From: Silene latifolia
Taxonomy: Eukaryota > Streptophyta > Magnoliopsida > Caryophyllales > Caryophyllaceae
Length of the DNA stretch: 64,000 nucleotides
NCBI RefSeq assembly: GCF_048544455.1
Contig: NC_133537.1
Span: forward strand, 65,044,134 to 65,108,133
Reading direction: 5' to 3'
The notes under the pieces: generated by a model
Database searches by the model: none
What the model saw: the letters and a program-made list of their open reading frames with translations, nothing else
What the model was told of the DNA's origin: nothing
In this document: one piece after another, positions 1 to 9,025 of the stretch
Layout of the letters: the number at the start of each line of letters is the position of its first letter
Position numbering within the stretch: position 1 is the first letter of the stretch
Position numbers and translations under genes: made by a program

Positions 1-230
1 TTAAATTATATTCTTGAGGCATAATTTATATAAGAATATATGTATACATATTTTTAGCCGGACAGCAATAATACTGACCGTAATAATAATAATTTCCGTC
101 TTAATTTCCGTCTAGCTATAGACCGTCACATCTCATTTTGTACCTACTTTAATCCGGACCAACCAAAAACCAACAACACATTCACCTACCTATACTCTAA
201 TTTTATACTTTATGTAAATATATCATTATA

Positions 231-300
<70 letters not shown>

Positions 301-546
301 ATATTATTACTATATATTACTAATTGCGTGGCTACTACCGTCCCCACCTCCCTCATTCTTACTCCCTCCTCTTTCTTCTTCTTCTTTTTCAAACACAGCA
401 ACTACAACACCAAAAACACAGAGCACCGTACAACCATTTTAATCGACCCTTCAAACCAAGATCCCTCCTCCATTTCTCAACCAAACTCCATTATTTTTGT
501 ACCATTAGCTTCCTCGTCCCTTCCTCGTTCTTTTAAGGTAAGAAAG
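1..546 (+). repeat. 5' LTR of the LARD-like element, first part
   Basis: This stretch matches 14312-14817 almost base for base apart from a longer ATT microsatellite at about 231-297. It ends at GAAAG (542-546), the target duplication of the element inserted at 547. The LTR continues at 9026. Short reading frames here are also present in the other LTR and look non-coding. Confidence 0.85.
231..297. repeat. (ATT)n microsatellite in LTR
   Basis: A run of about 22 ATT units. The same site in the other LTR (about 14540-14565) has only about 7 units, so the array changed length after the element inserted. Confidence 0.9.
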
Positions 547-830
547 TGATGTGTGCCCTAAATATGATGTTTTACACCCTATTTTACACGCATTTCAGAG
601 CTCATTTATGTAGTTTAAGGCTACTATTTGCCCCATTTCGTCTACTTTTGTATTTTTATACATTATTGCAGATTTATGCGGAAATGAGTAGACATTGAGC
701 TAAATCCGTCCCCGAGTATCCTGCATTGCATTTGACGTGAAGTATTTACTCAAGGAACGAGCTTGGTGCGCATTTCAAGGCCCGAAAGACAAATCCACGA
801 GAAGATTGAAGTCAACTATCAGCTACCTCA

Positions 831-932
831 GTCGATCGACCTCTGCCCTTGGTCGATCGACCAGAGCACGAGTTACAGAAGACACTGTTCAGAGCCACTC
901 AGTCGATCGACCGGTCACAGTGGTCGATCGAC
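831..932. repeat. Two GTCGATCGAC palindrome pairs in 5' LTR
   Basis: Sites start at 831 and 852, then 902 and 923. Each pair is spaced exactly 21 nt start to start. They lie about 285-385 nt into the LTR, upstream of the TATA box at 1028. Confidence 0.95.
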
Positions 933-1027
933 CAAGTTACGAGCTGATACGCAGATTAAACATATAGAACGAGAAATCCAAAGCCCAAAGCTATATTAGG
1001 TTTAGGAATAAAGTTACGTGAGTTTGC

Positions 1028-1034
1028 TATATAA
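1028..1034 (+). promoter_or_regulatory. Candidate TATA box of 5' LTR
   Basis: TATATAA about 480 nt into the LTR, repeated in the 3' LTR at 7989-7995. It is placed as expected for the U3 promoter of a long plant LTR. The transcription start was not determined. Confidence 0.5.
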
Positions 1035-1436
1035 CGTAACCTGACTAAAAACTTTAGGCATTCAGTTTTTAATTCCGTTTTCATCAGTTTTAGTTTATCA
1101 TTAATTAGGGTTCGAGGATTATTTTGGTATTGAATACAATTCACTTTCACATTCGGCTTTGTTCTTTTCCTTCGCAATTCACACGGTACTCTCCTGTTTT
1201 ATTCAGTTATTTCGCTTTCATTCATAGTTATAGAATTGCTAGATCAGTTTCCCCAAGCCGAATTACCATCTTATGTTAATTGTTTATTTCTCCGTATTAA
1301 TCATGAATTCTGTAGTTTATTTAGCCAATTTTATTGTTGCCTTTATTTTCAGTATGAGTAGCTAAATAGCTTGTGCTAGGATGTAGGGGAACTGTAGATT
1401 AGGCGGCGTAGAATAGTAGACTGAAATCGCGTGTCA

Positions 1437-1467
1437 GTCGATCGACCGCCATACCTGGTCGATCGAC
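1437..1467. repeat. GTCGATCGAC palindrome pair, third LTR pair
   Basis: Sites start at 1437 and 1458, again 21 nt apart, with a different 11-nt spacer. This pair is downstream of the TATA box, so it is probably transcribed. Confidence 0.95.
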
Positions 1468-2069
1468 TGGCCACGTGAGGAATTGCTTCGTTTTAATTGC
1501 TTTAAATTCTATATTTGACGAATCGAGTGCACGCGACTAGTTGAATGTTTAGGAAATGACTGACCCATTAGATCGAAAGATAGGGAAGGTTGATTGACCA
1601 CCAATTAAAATTACTAAACTATGCTGAGATCGAAAGATAGGTAAAGTTTAGGTTTTTTTAGTCACTTTTCAGGATGAGAGTCAGTACTAGTGATATTAGG
1701 GACCCGTAGCGAGATCGAAAGATGCTACTTGTTAAGAATGGACCGAGGGGACCTCTTGTTTTCCCGCCTCATGTGTTTGATTTAGACCTACTTAGTATGC
1801 TGCTGCCGAAACTATAGTGAACCGACCATCCTAGTACCCTTCTTTATATCTGATTTAATACATTTCTTTAGCTTAATTTATATTTCATTGCCTTTTGTTA
1901 TAGACCAAATCACAGCAAACCCCTACACACTTTGTTACCTTAAGACTAAAATTAGACAGCTAATTATTACATCTGCCTCTCTGTGGTTCGACCCGACTGC
2001 CACTATCTATAGTTGTAGTTGGAATTATAAATTTTATTTTTGGTACTCACAACGACGGGTATCAAATTT

Positions 2070-2087
2070 TGGCGCCGTTGCCGGGGA
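2070..2087 (+). other. tRNA-Asp type primer binding site
   Basis: TGGCGCCGTTGCCGGGGA lies 5 nt after the 5' LTR. It is complementary to the 3' end of plant tRNA-Asp and is the site where minus-strand DNA synthesis would start. The same site, on the other strand, serves element 2 at 37958-37975. Confidence 0.9.
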
Positions 2088-2190
2088 GGCAATTGTTCTA
2101 ATTTTTAGTTATTTTATTTTAGTCTGTTTCTTAGTTTAAGGGACATTCGTTCCTTAAGCTACTCTCATATTCTTTTTGTAGTTTCCTCTT

Positions 2191-3744
2191 ATGCGCAGGT
2201 CACAGGGTGGTGAATTAGTACCTTTCAATCCTGAGATTGAGAAGATCTTGCGTGAGTTGAGACGATCATCTAGGATATTGCCGACAGAGGAAGAGCTGAG
2301 TACTCTGTTTAGTTACTACAAGAACGAGCTATACGAGGAGGATCCACCTTCATCACCCATTTCCACTTCTTTGGTGAGACAGTCACATCTCCGAATTTCC
2401 AGTCATGGCCGAAGAAGCGAGTATAGCCGATCACTCGGAGCCGACAATTTTGCAAATCTATATAAGGGGTTCGAATAACCGGGAGCTGATAGAAAATTCG
2501 AACCGAAGCCTGCTTATATCAACTTGGTTGAGAGAAACCAATTCGGGGGTGCTGCAAATGAAGATGCAGCCAAGCATATGGAGATATTTATTGATTATTG
2601 CTGCTCTATACCCCCGCCGACCGGCGTGACCCGGGACCAGATAAAGGAGACTATGTTTATATTCTCACTCCGCGATGCTGCAAGAGAGTGGTACAGAGAC
2701 CTGGACCGAGCTGCTAATGGGATCACAGACTAGAATTCTTTGGCCTTGGCATTCTACAAGAAGTAATTCTCTGCCTCGAAGACGAATGCTATTAGAGCTC
2801 AAATCACGAGCTTTAAACAGGGTCCTGATGAGAACTTTCATGAGGCATGGGTCCATTTCAAGAAGCTGGTGCGAACCATTCCGCATCATGGGTTTGAGAA
2901 GTGGAGCCTATGCAATCAGTTCTACAATGGGCTCTATGACGATCAAAGGGCTATCCTGGACGCGACAGCAAATGGCAGATTCCAGGAGAACACGGGGGAG
3001 ACTAAGGGGTGGAAGATCATTGATGACTTGGCCACCCAAAAAGCCGAGTATGGTAATTCCAGGGGAAATCAAAGGAGAGCTGCTGAATCTCCTTCGGTAG
3101 CTGCATTAGAAGCTCTCACGGCGAGATTTGACAAGTACGAGTTGGGAGGAGCTTCAAAAGGGGGGATTTACCATGTAAATCTTTGTTTGACGGTCCTTTC
3201 GTCCGTAAAGATGTGGAGCTGAGGGACATGTTTCAGACAAATGTCCTAGTCCCTTTGAGTCTTGTGCTGCCTTTCAACATTATAGGCAGACAAACACATA
3301 CTATGAGCTGAATGTCCACCCAAACTTAAGGTGGAGTAGCCAAAATGTCTTGAATCCGACTCAACCTCCACAACAGCAGCAGCAGCAGAACTATGTGCCC
3401 CCTCATAAGCAACAACAGTTCCAAAAGCCTCTCAGATGTCCCCACAAGAAAAAGAACAAGCCCAAGGTTCTAATTTCAATGAGTTGAATAATTTGTTGCT
3501 GAAGGAATCCCAGGCTAGAGAGGCCGGGATGAAGATGTTGGAGAGCCAAATTGCCCAATTGGCTAGCAAGAATACAACTCGAGCTCCGGGACATTTACCA
3601 ACGCAAACGGACCAAAAAGAGACCCTTAATGTTATCACTTTGAGGAGTGGGTCTACCCTTGATGGGCCCATTATGGTTGAGGATGTCACTGAAAAAGATG
3701 AGGCGGAAACAAGCAAGAAGAAGGCAGTGGCGAATAAAAACTAG
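2191..3744 (+). pseudogene. Decayed gag of Athila-like element 1
   Basis: The frame starts at 2191 (MRRSQGGELVPFNPEIEK), which aligns by eye with the gag start of element 2 and follows the primer site after about 100 nt. The Retrotrans_gag core is readable from about 2518 (NLVERNQFGG...HMEIF) to about 3060. In-frame stops interrupt it at 2476-2478, 2731-2733 (a TAG where the element 2 alignment suggests TGG) and 2764-2766. A frameshift between about 3130 and 3224 moves the zinc-knuckle remnant (GHVSDKC) and a Q-rich stretch to another frame, and a second near 3430 restores the frame. The last part ends at an amber codon at 3742-3744. Gag would form the particle and bind RNA; this copy cannot be translated whole. 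Confidence 0.85.
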
Positions 3745-5277
3745 AAAAAGACGATCAGCAGGTATGTCAATCGATCGACTGACATACCCGGTCGATCGAC
3801 TGCAGTGCGACAAACAGTAGCTTCTGGTCCTGTTGAAGTCAGTCGATCGACTGACCAACCTGGTCGATCGACTGAGATTACTGCTGGAGGTAATTCTTTT
3901 CGTCCTCCAATGCCAAATAACTTGAGGGACCACTTGTTTCGGGGTACGACAGCCCCGAAAATATTGAGGACAGACCCGACTGCTGATGGGTCCGTTCCGG
4001 TTCCGAAGTACGACCCTTTGTCGATTAATGGTTCACATTTGAGATGGTCTGAAGAAGGGTCAAGCCACAACAAGAAGAAGGTGGTGGACTTTCAGCCTAA
4101 GTCCACCGATGCCGGCATGAGAGATTTAGAGGAGAGGGCTAAGTTGCTACTTTCAGCCCCCTATCCGGAGAGATTAGTGCCGACGAAGGAACATGTATCA
4201 TTTAATAAATTTGAAAATGTTATCCGTAGCTTAAATGTACAAGTTCCTTTTCTTGAGTTAGTCAATCAAGTGCCTACTTATACGAAATTCATGAAACAAC
4301 TTTTATCTAAAAAGAAGTCACTTGAAACTGTGCATACTGTCGCACTAACTGAGGAGACATGCTTTTATTTGACCCATACTGCACCCCTTAAGCTAGAAGA
4401 CCCGGGTAGTTTTTCAGTCCCATGTAATATTGGCACCTTTCCTATTGAGAAAGCCTTATGTGACCTAGGAGCCAGTATTAGTGTAATGCCCTTGAGTTCT
4501 GCTAGGAAGCTCAAATTGACTAGGTTTGTAGTGACCAATATGACAGTACAGATGGCTGATCGCTCTGCGGTCCAGCCAATAGGAGTCTTAGAGGACATCC
4601 CCGTGCAAATAGGGAAGTTCTTCTTCCCTGTTGACTTCGTTGTGCTCGATATGCCCGAAGATGCCCACATCCCTATCATTTTGGGTAGACCATTCCTGTA
4701 CACTGCTGGTGCAGTTATTGATGTTGGTTCGGGAACTTTGACCTTTAAGGTAGGGAAGCATTCCATTGTCTTTGCCCATACGGCTAGGAAGAAAGACCCC
4801 ATGTGGCCCGTCACTTGTAATACGGTTTCCGAAAAGAAATCTTATTTTGTATTACCTGATATGCCTGTCTCTATTCCTACTCCTGTTGTGACACCTCCGC
4901 CCCAGATTGGGAGCAAAGTGGAGGACGACTCTTCTGTTTTAGATATTGCATGAGCTGGTTTGGGGAAGAAAGAGCCGCATGTTGCTCCAGCTGTGAAGGA
5001 GCCAATTGTTCAAAGAGGTGGTCTAGGATGCCTTAGCTACGGCACTGATGAGGAGCCTGAAGATGAGCCAGTCAAAGCAACGGAGTCTGATCTGGATTCC
5101 GACGAGTCGGAGGAGGTCATTGAGTGGGAAGATGTCCGACATGTTGATCCGTTGAGCTTGACGGATGATGAAGTTGAGAAGGGTGCCGCTGAGAAGATGA
5201 GCATTGTTGAGGCTACCTCTTGTAGCCAGAAGCCAGTCAAGTGGGCCATTCCATGGCCGTTCTTGATCAACTATTAG
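3745..5277 (+). pseudogene. Aspartic protease frame of Athila-like element 1
   Basis: Continues in the same frame as the gag tail, directly after the amber codon at 3742-3744. The retropepsin core holds LCDLGASISVMP at about 4456-4491 and the IILGRPFL motif near 4676. Retropepsin would cleave the Gag precursor inside the particle. Two palindrome pairs (3770-3872) lie in the N-terminal part and are read as RSTD-x-PGRST. A TGA at 4951-4953 interrupts the frame, which then continues open to 5277 as an acidic tail rich in D and E. No reverse transcriptase follows. The protease part alone is intact over about 380 codons, but it would depend on readthrough of the amber codon and on a working gag, which this copy lacks. 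Confidence 0.8.
3770..3872. repeat. Two palindrome pairs inside the protease frame
   Basis: Sites start at 3770 (first base A instead of G) and 3791, then 3842 and 3863. Both pairs have the 21-nt spacing, which equals 7 codons and so keeps frame. Confidence 0.95.
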
Positions 5278-5523
5278 TTGATTGAGACTTTTTCACAAAC
5301 TATACATTTTATTTGCTTTCGTTGAACCTTTTTATTTATTGCTTTTGTGTGCGCGAGACTTCGCATTTTAACTTTGCTTAGGATTTTAAACACTTTAGAT
5401 GGTTACTTTGGGTTTTGCGCAATTTTGGGCGCGTATTATTGTGCATTTGTAGGTTTTTAGACCTCATTAGCTCAAGTTATTGAGCTAATTCGAAGAAATC
5501 AGAAAGTTACAGCAGTTATTCCA

Positions 5524-5626
5524 GTCGATCGACTGACCCTTATGGTCGATCGACTGAGCTGCACAGTTCCAGGAGCTTTTGTTCCTGACACATTGGTCGA
5601 TCGACTGAGTAATATGGTCGATCGAC
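5524..5626. repeat. Two GTCGATCGAC palindrome pairs, 3' region
   Basis: Sites start at 5524 and 5545, then 5596 and 5617, 21 nt within each pair. The two pairs start 72 nt apart, as do the pairs at 3770 and 3842. Confidence 0.95.
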
Positions 5627-5984
5627 CGAGGACGTTGATGTACCTGTTTACGATCACTCCCCTGCTGTGTTTGGTCGATTTGCGGAATTAAGGGAGTTTT
5701 CTACTCCACTTTATTTTCCGTCATATATCTGATTTCTTCCATTTTCTTAATTTTGCACATAATTACCGCTTCAACATTGCTTTCTCGGTTTTATGCGTGG
5801 TATTGTTGTCTTTTCAGGTACCTATTGGTAGCACTGCTGGCTACTGAAACCTCCTAGCTCACGCTGGTTTGGGGAGGTTTCCTTTTTGCTGCGCTTAAAG
5901 TCTTGTGAGTTTCTAAGCCTTACTTCATGTCCTTTATAGTTTTTCTCGCAATTCCCGTTTTCCTTTTCTTCATTACATGATTTT

Positions 5985-6021
5985 GCACAATGGGGACATT
6001 GTGCAATTTGGTTTGGGGAAG
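5985..6021 (+). other. GGGA-loop hairpin plus purine tract, internal copy
   Basis: A perfect 9-bp stem TGCACAATG/CATTGTGCA closes a GGGA loop (5985-6006). It is followed by TTTGGTTTGGGGAA. The same arrangement occurs at the true polypurine tract before the 3' LTR, so this is a possible second priming site about 1.5 kb upstream of it. Confidence 0.6.
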
Positions 6022-6770
6022 GGTTTTGCGTTGCACCTCATTTGCTTGCATTCACATTTACATTTTGCCTTGCATTATTGTTTATTTTCCCTTATATATA
6101 CAAAATTCAAAAGAAAAAAAAATTGAAAAAATTCAAAAAATGCACGTTTATTTTAGCATGTAGGTCGAGTCGGAACGATAGTATTTCAATGATGACATTG
6201 CATTTGCATCTGTTTTTGCCTAAGCCTTGTTGATTGACATGTTATTAGTAGAATCATTCGTATAGTCTACGAGTTTTCGTTAAATTATTTTGCTGGACCT
6301 TAGACTTGACTTAGATTTTTGGCAAACTACATCATTTTCTGAGTTTTAGAGCCTATAACTAGTGACATCTATGACCAGTTCATCTAGGATTGTGAGTAGT
6401 TACTCCTTATGAGACATGTTACATTAATATGCATAAATATGAACATAATCTGCTTAATACCTGTGTGCATTCGGTTCGTGGTTAGTTGACACATGTGGTA
6501 GAGGTTCCCTTTTCTCATTTTTACCCATAAGCTCCACACTGCCAAAAACAACCTTTTTGTCCCATTACTACATCCTACACTTAGCCTACCTTTGTCAAGC
6601 TAGTAGTTTACGTTCTTGGGGTTGTTACTTCGTTTTTGGTGGCATATGCTCATTTTGAGATGAAGTTGGGAAATTGGAAAAAAAGAAAGAAAGAAAGGAA
6701 CAAAGAAAAAAAAATAAAAAGAAAAAAAATGATTCGAAAAAAAAAAAGGAGTGATGTACTGTTCAAAGCA

Positions 6771-6801
6771 GTCGATCGACTGCTCTACTTGGTCGATCGA
6801 C
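6771..6801. repeat. GTCGATCGAC palindrome pair after A-rich tract
   Basis: Sites start at 6771 and 6792 (21 nt), directly after a purine-rich, A-dominated stretch. Confidence 0.95.
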
Positions 6802-7469
6802 TGCAGCCCGAGGAAGAAAAGAAAAGAAATCAATTCGCATGATTCAAGTCTTTATTTTATGGCGATTTTTGCTCCCATGTTGCATTTATATCTTATGGGG
6901 AGTTGATTGATTATAATTATTTTGGAAATAGTGAGATTTGTGCTTGCTACAGCACCGTATCGATTGAAGTTTGAGCAAGAAGTGGATATTGTCATATGGT
7001 TTTGTTACGGTACTAGCTTGATCACCTGTACCCCCACATTCCCATAAATGTTTTGCCTTTACTGCCCATTACCTCACATATCCCATATTTACCTCGGCAT
7101 GTGTCATGGTCATTTGTTCGGTTGGAATGCATATGTACGGTTGTAGAGATTACTTTCATATTATATTGCAGGCATGTTCTTATAGGTCGTAGTTAGGTGA
7201 GTGTCACTAACAAAATGAATTCTTTCTATCTTTGACATATATTCACCTTGTGCTTATTTGAGTGATTTGAGCGACCCGTGAGAGTCCAATTTGATAAGTC
7301 TCTACAGTTGACGGTTCAGCAGTTTTTTTGACGACTACATAACTCATTTGCATGATTCACATTTCTAATTGATTGTTAGTTGTTGCATTAAATCGGTTTA
7401 GGCTGTTCAGTTTGCATTTCGCTCTGAGATTGAACTCGTTCCATTAGGTTTTTAGGATCGAGTCTAGTT

Positions 7470-7508
7470 CTTGCTTGGGGACAAGCAAGGGTTTGGTTTG
7501 GGGAATTT
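7470..7508 (+). other. Hairpin and polypurine tract before 3' LTR
   Basis: Stem CTTGCTTG/CAAGCAAG with GGGA loop at 7470-7489, followed by GGGTTTGGTTTGGGGAATTT up to the LTR start. This is the expected place for plus-strand priming. Confidence 0.75.
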
Positions 7509-7792
7509 TGATGCGTGCCCTAAATATGATGTTTTACACCCTATTTTACACGCATTTCAGAGCTCATTTATGTAGTTTAAGGCTACTATTTGCCCCATTT
7601 CGTCTACTTTCGTATTTTTATACATTATTGCAGATTTATGCGGAAATGAGTAGACATTGAGCTAAATCCGTCCCCGAGTATCCTGCATTGCATTTGACGT
7701 GAAGTATTTACTCAAGGAACGAGCTTAGTGCGCATTTCAAGGCCCGAAAGACAAATCCACGAGAAGATTGAAGTCAACTATCAGCTACCTCA

Positions 7793-7893
7793 GTCGATCG
7801 ACCTCTGCCCTTGGTCGATCGACCAGAGCACGAGTTACAGAAGACACTGTCAGAGCCACTCAGTCGATCGACCGGTCACAGTGGTCGATCGAC
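7793..7893. repeat. Palindrome pairs in 3' LTR, first two
   Basis: Sites start at 7793 and 7814, then 7863 and 7884, copies of those at 831-932. A 1-bp difference lies between the pairs, none within a pair. Confidence 0.95.
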
Positions 7894-8397
7894 CAAGTTA
7901 CGAGCTGATACGCAGATTAAACATATAGAACGAGAAATCCAAAGCCCAAAGCTATATTAAGTTTAGGAATAAAGTTACGTGAGTTTTCTATATAACGTAA
8001 CCTGACTAAAAACTTTAGGCATTCAGTTTTTAATTCCGTTTTCATCAGTTTTAGTTTATCATTAATTAGGGTTCGAGGATTATTTTGGTATTGAATACAA
8101 TTCACTTTCACATTCGGCTTTGTTCTTTTCCTTCGCAATTCACACGGTACTCTCCTGTTTTATTCAGTTATTTCGCTTTCATTCATAGTTATAGAATTGC
8201 TAGATCAGTTTCCCCAAGCCGAATTACCATCTTATGTTAATTGTTTATTTCTCCGTATTAATCATGAATTCTGTAGTTTATTCAGCCAATTTTATTGTTG
8301 CCTTTATTTTCAGTATGAGTAGCTAAATAGCTTGTGCTAGGATGTAGGGGAACTATAGATTAGGTGGCGTAGAATAGTAGACTGAAATCGCGTGTCA

Positions 8398-8428
8398 GTC
8401 GATCGACCGCCATACCTGGTCGATCGAC
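8398..8428. repeat. Palindrome pair in 3' LTR, third
   Basis: Sites start at 8398 and 8419, the copy of the pair at 1437-1467. Confidence 0.95.
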
Positions 8429-9025
8429 TGGCCACGTGAGGAATTGCTTCGTTTTAATTGCTTTAAATTCTATATTTGACGAATCGAGTGCACGCGACTA
8501 GTTGAATGTTTAGGAAATGACTGACCCATTAGATCGAAAGATAGGGAAGGTTGATTGACCACCAATTAAAATGACTAAACTATGCTGAGATCGAAAGATA
8601 GGTAAAGTTTAGGTTTTTTTAGTCACTTTTCAGGACGAGAGTCAGTACTAGTGATATTAGGGACCCGTAGCGAGATCGAAAGATGCTACTTGTTAAGAGT
8701 GGACCGAGAGGACCTCTTGTTTTCCCGCCTCATGTGTTTGATTTAGACCTACTTAGTATGCTGCTGCCGAAACTATAGTGAACCGACCATCCTAGTACCC
8801 TTCTTTATATCTGATTTAATACATTTCTTTAGCTTAATTTATATTTCATTGCCTTTAGTTATAGACCAAATCACAGCAAACCCCTACACACTTTGTTACC
8901 TTAAAACTAAAATTAGACAGCTAATTATTATATCTGCCTCTCTGTGGTTCGACCTGACTGCCGCTAGCTATAGTTGTAGTTGGAATTATAAATTTTATTT
9001 TTGGTACTCACAACGACGGGTATCA

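Larger units (their letters stand above)
547..2064 (+). repeat. 5' LTR of Athila-like element 1
   Basis: 1,518 bp, starting TGATGTGTGCC and ending GGGTATCA. It carries three palindrome pairs (831, 902, 1437) and a TATATAA box at 1028-1034, about 100 nt after the second pair. Transcription probably starts shortly after this box. Confidence 0.9.
5278..7508 (+). other. Non-coding 3' region of element 1
   Basis: This 2.2 kb stretch takes the place where pol would be expected. I see no conserved domain in any frame. It contains three palindrome pairs, two GGGA-loop hairpins each followed by a purine-rich GGTTTGGGGAA motif, an A-rich segment at about 6676-6750, and the polypurine tract before the 3' LTR. 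Confidence 0.75.
547..9025 (+). mobile_element. Athila-like gag-protease LTR retrotransposon, element 1
   Basis: An 8,479 bp element with LTRs 547-2064 and 7509-9025, flanked by a perfect 5-bp duplication GAAAG (542-546 and 9026-9030). It has a tRNA-Asp type primer binding site, a decayed gag, a retropepsin-type protease frame and then about 2.2 kb without coding. No reverse transcriptase, RNase H or integrase motif is visible, so it is non-autonomous. The two LTRs differ at roughly 20 positions, a little over 1 percent, so the insertion is fairly recent. The paired palindromes described separately occur throughout. Family assignment rests on the primer site and the DLGAS protease typical of the Athila/Tat side of Ty3-gypsy. 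Confidence 0.9.
7509..9025 (+). repeat. 3' LTR of Athila-like element 1
   Basis: 1,517 bp, starting TGATGCGTGCC and ending GGGTATCA, followed by the duplication GAAAG (9026-9030). It repeats all three palindrome pairs of the 5' LTR at 7793/7814, 7863/7884 and 8398/8419 with the 21-nt spacing unchanged. Confidence 0.9.

Noticed and set aside
210..401. Frame encoding a long Ile run
   Set aside because: It is the ATT microsatellite of the LTR read in one frame.
831..932. CRISPR-like array from regularly spaced repeats
   Set aside because: Units come only in pairs, are palindromic and dispersed over an LTR element in a plant genome, with no array of similar spacers.
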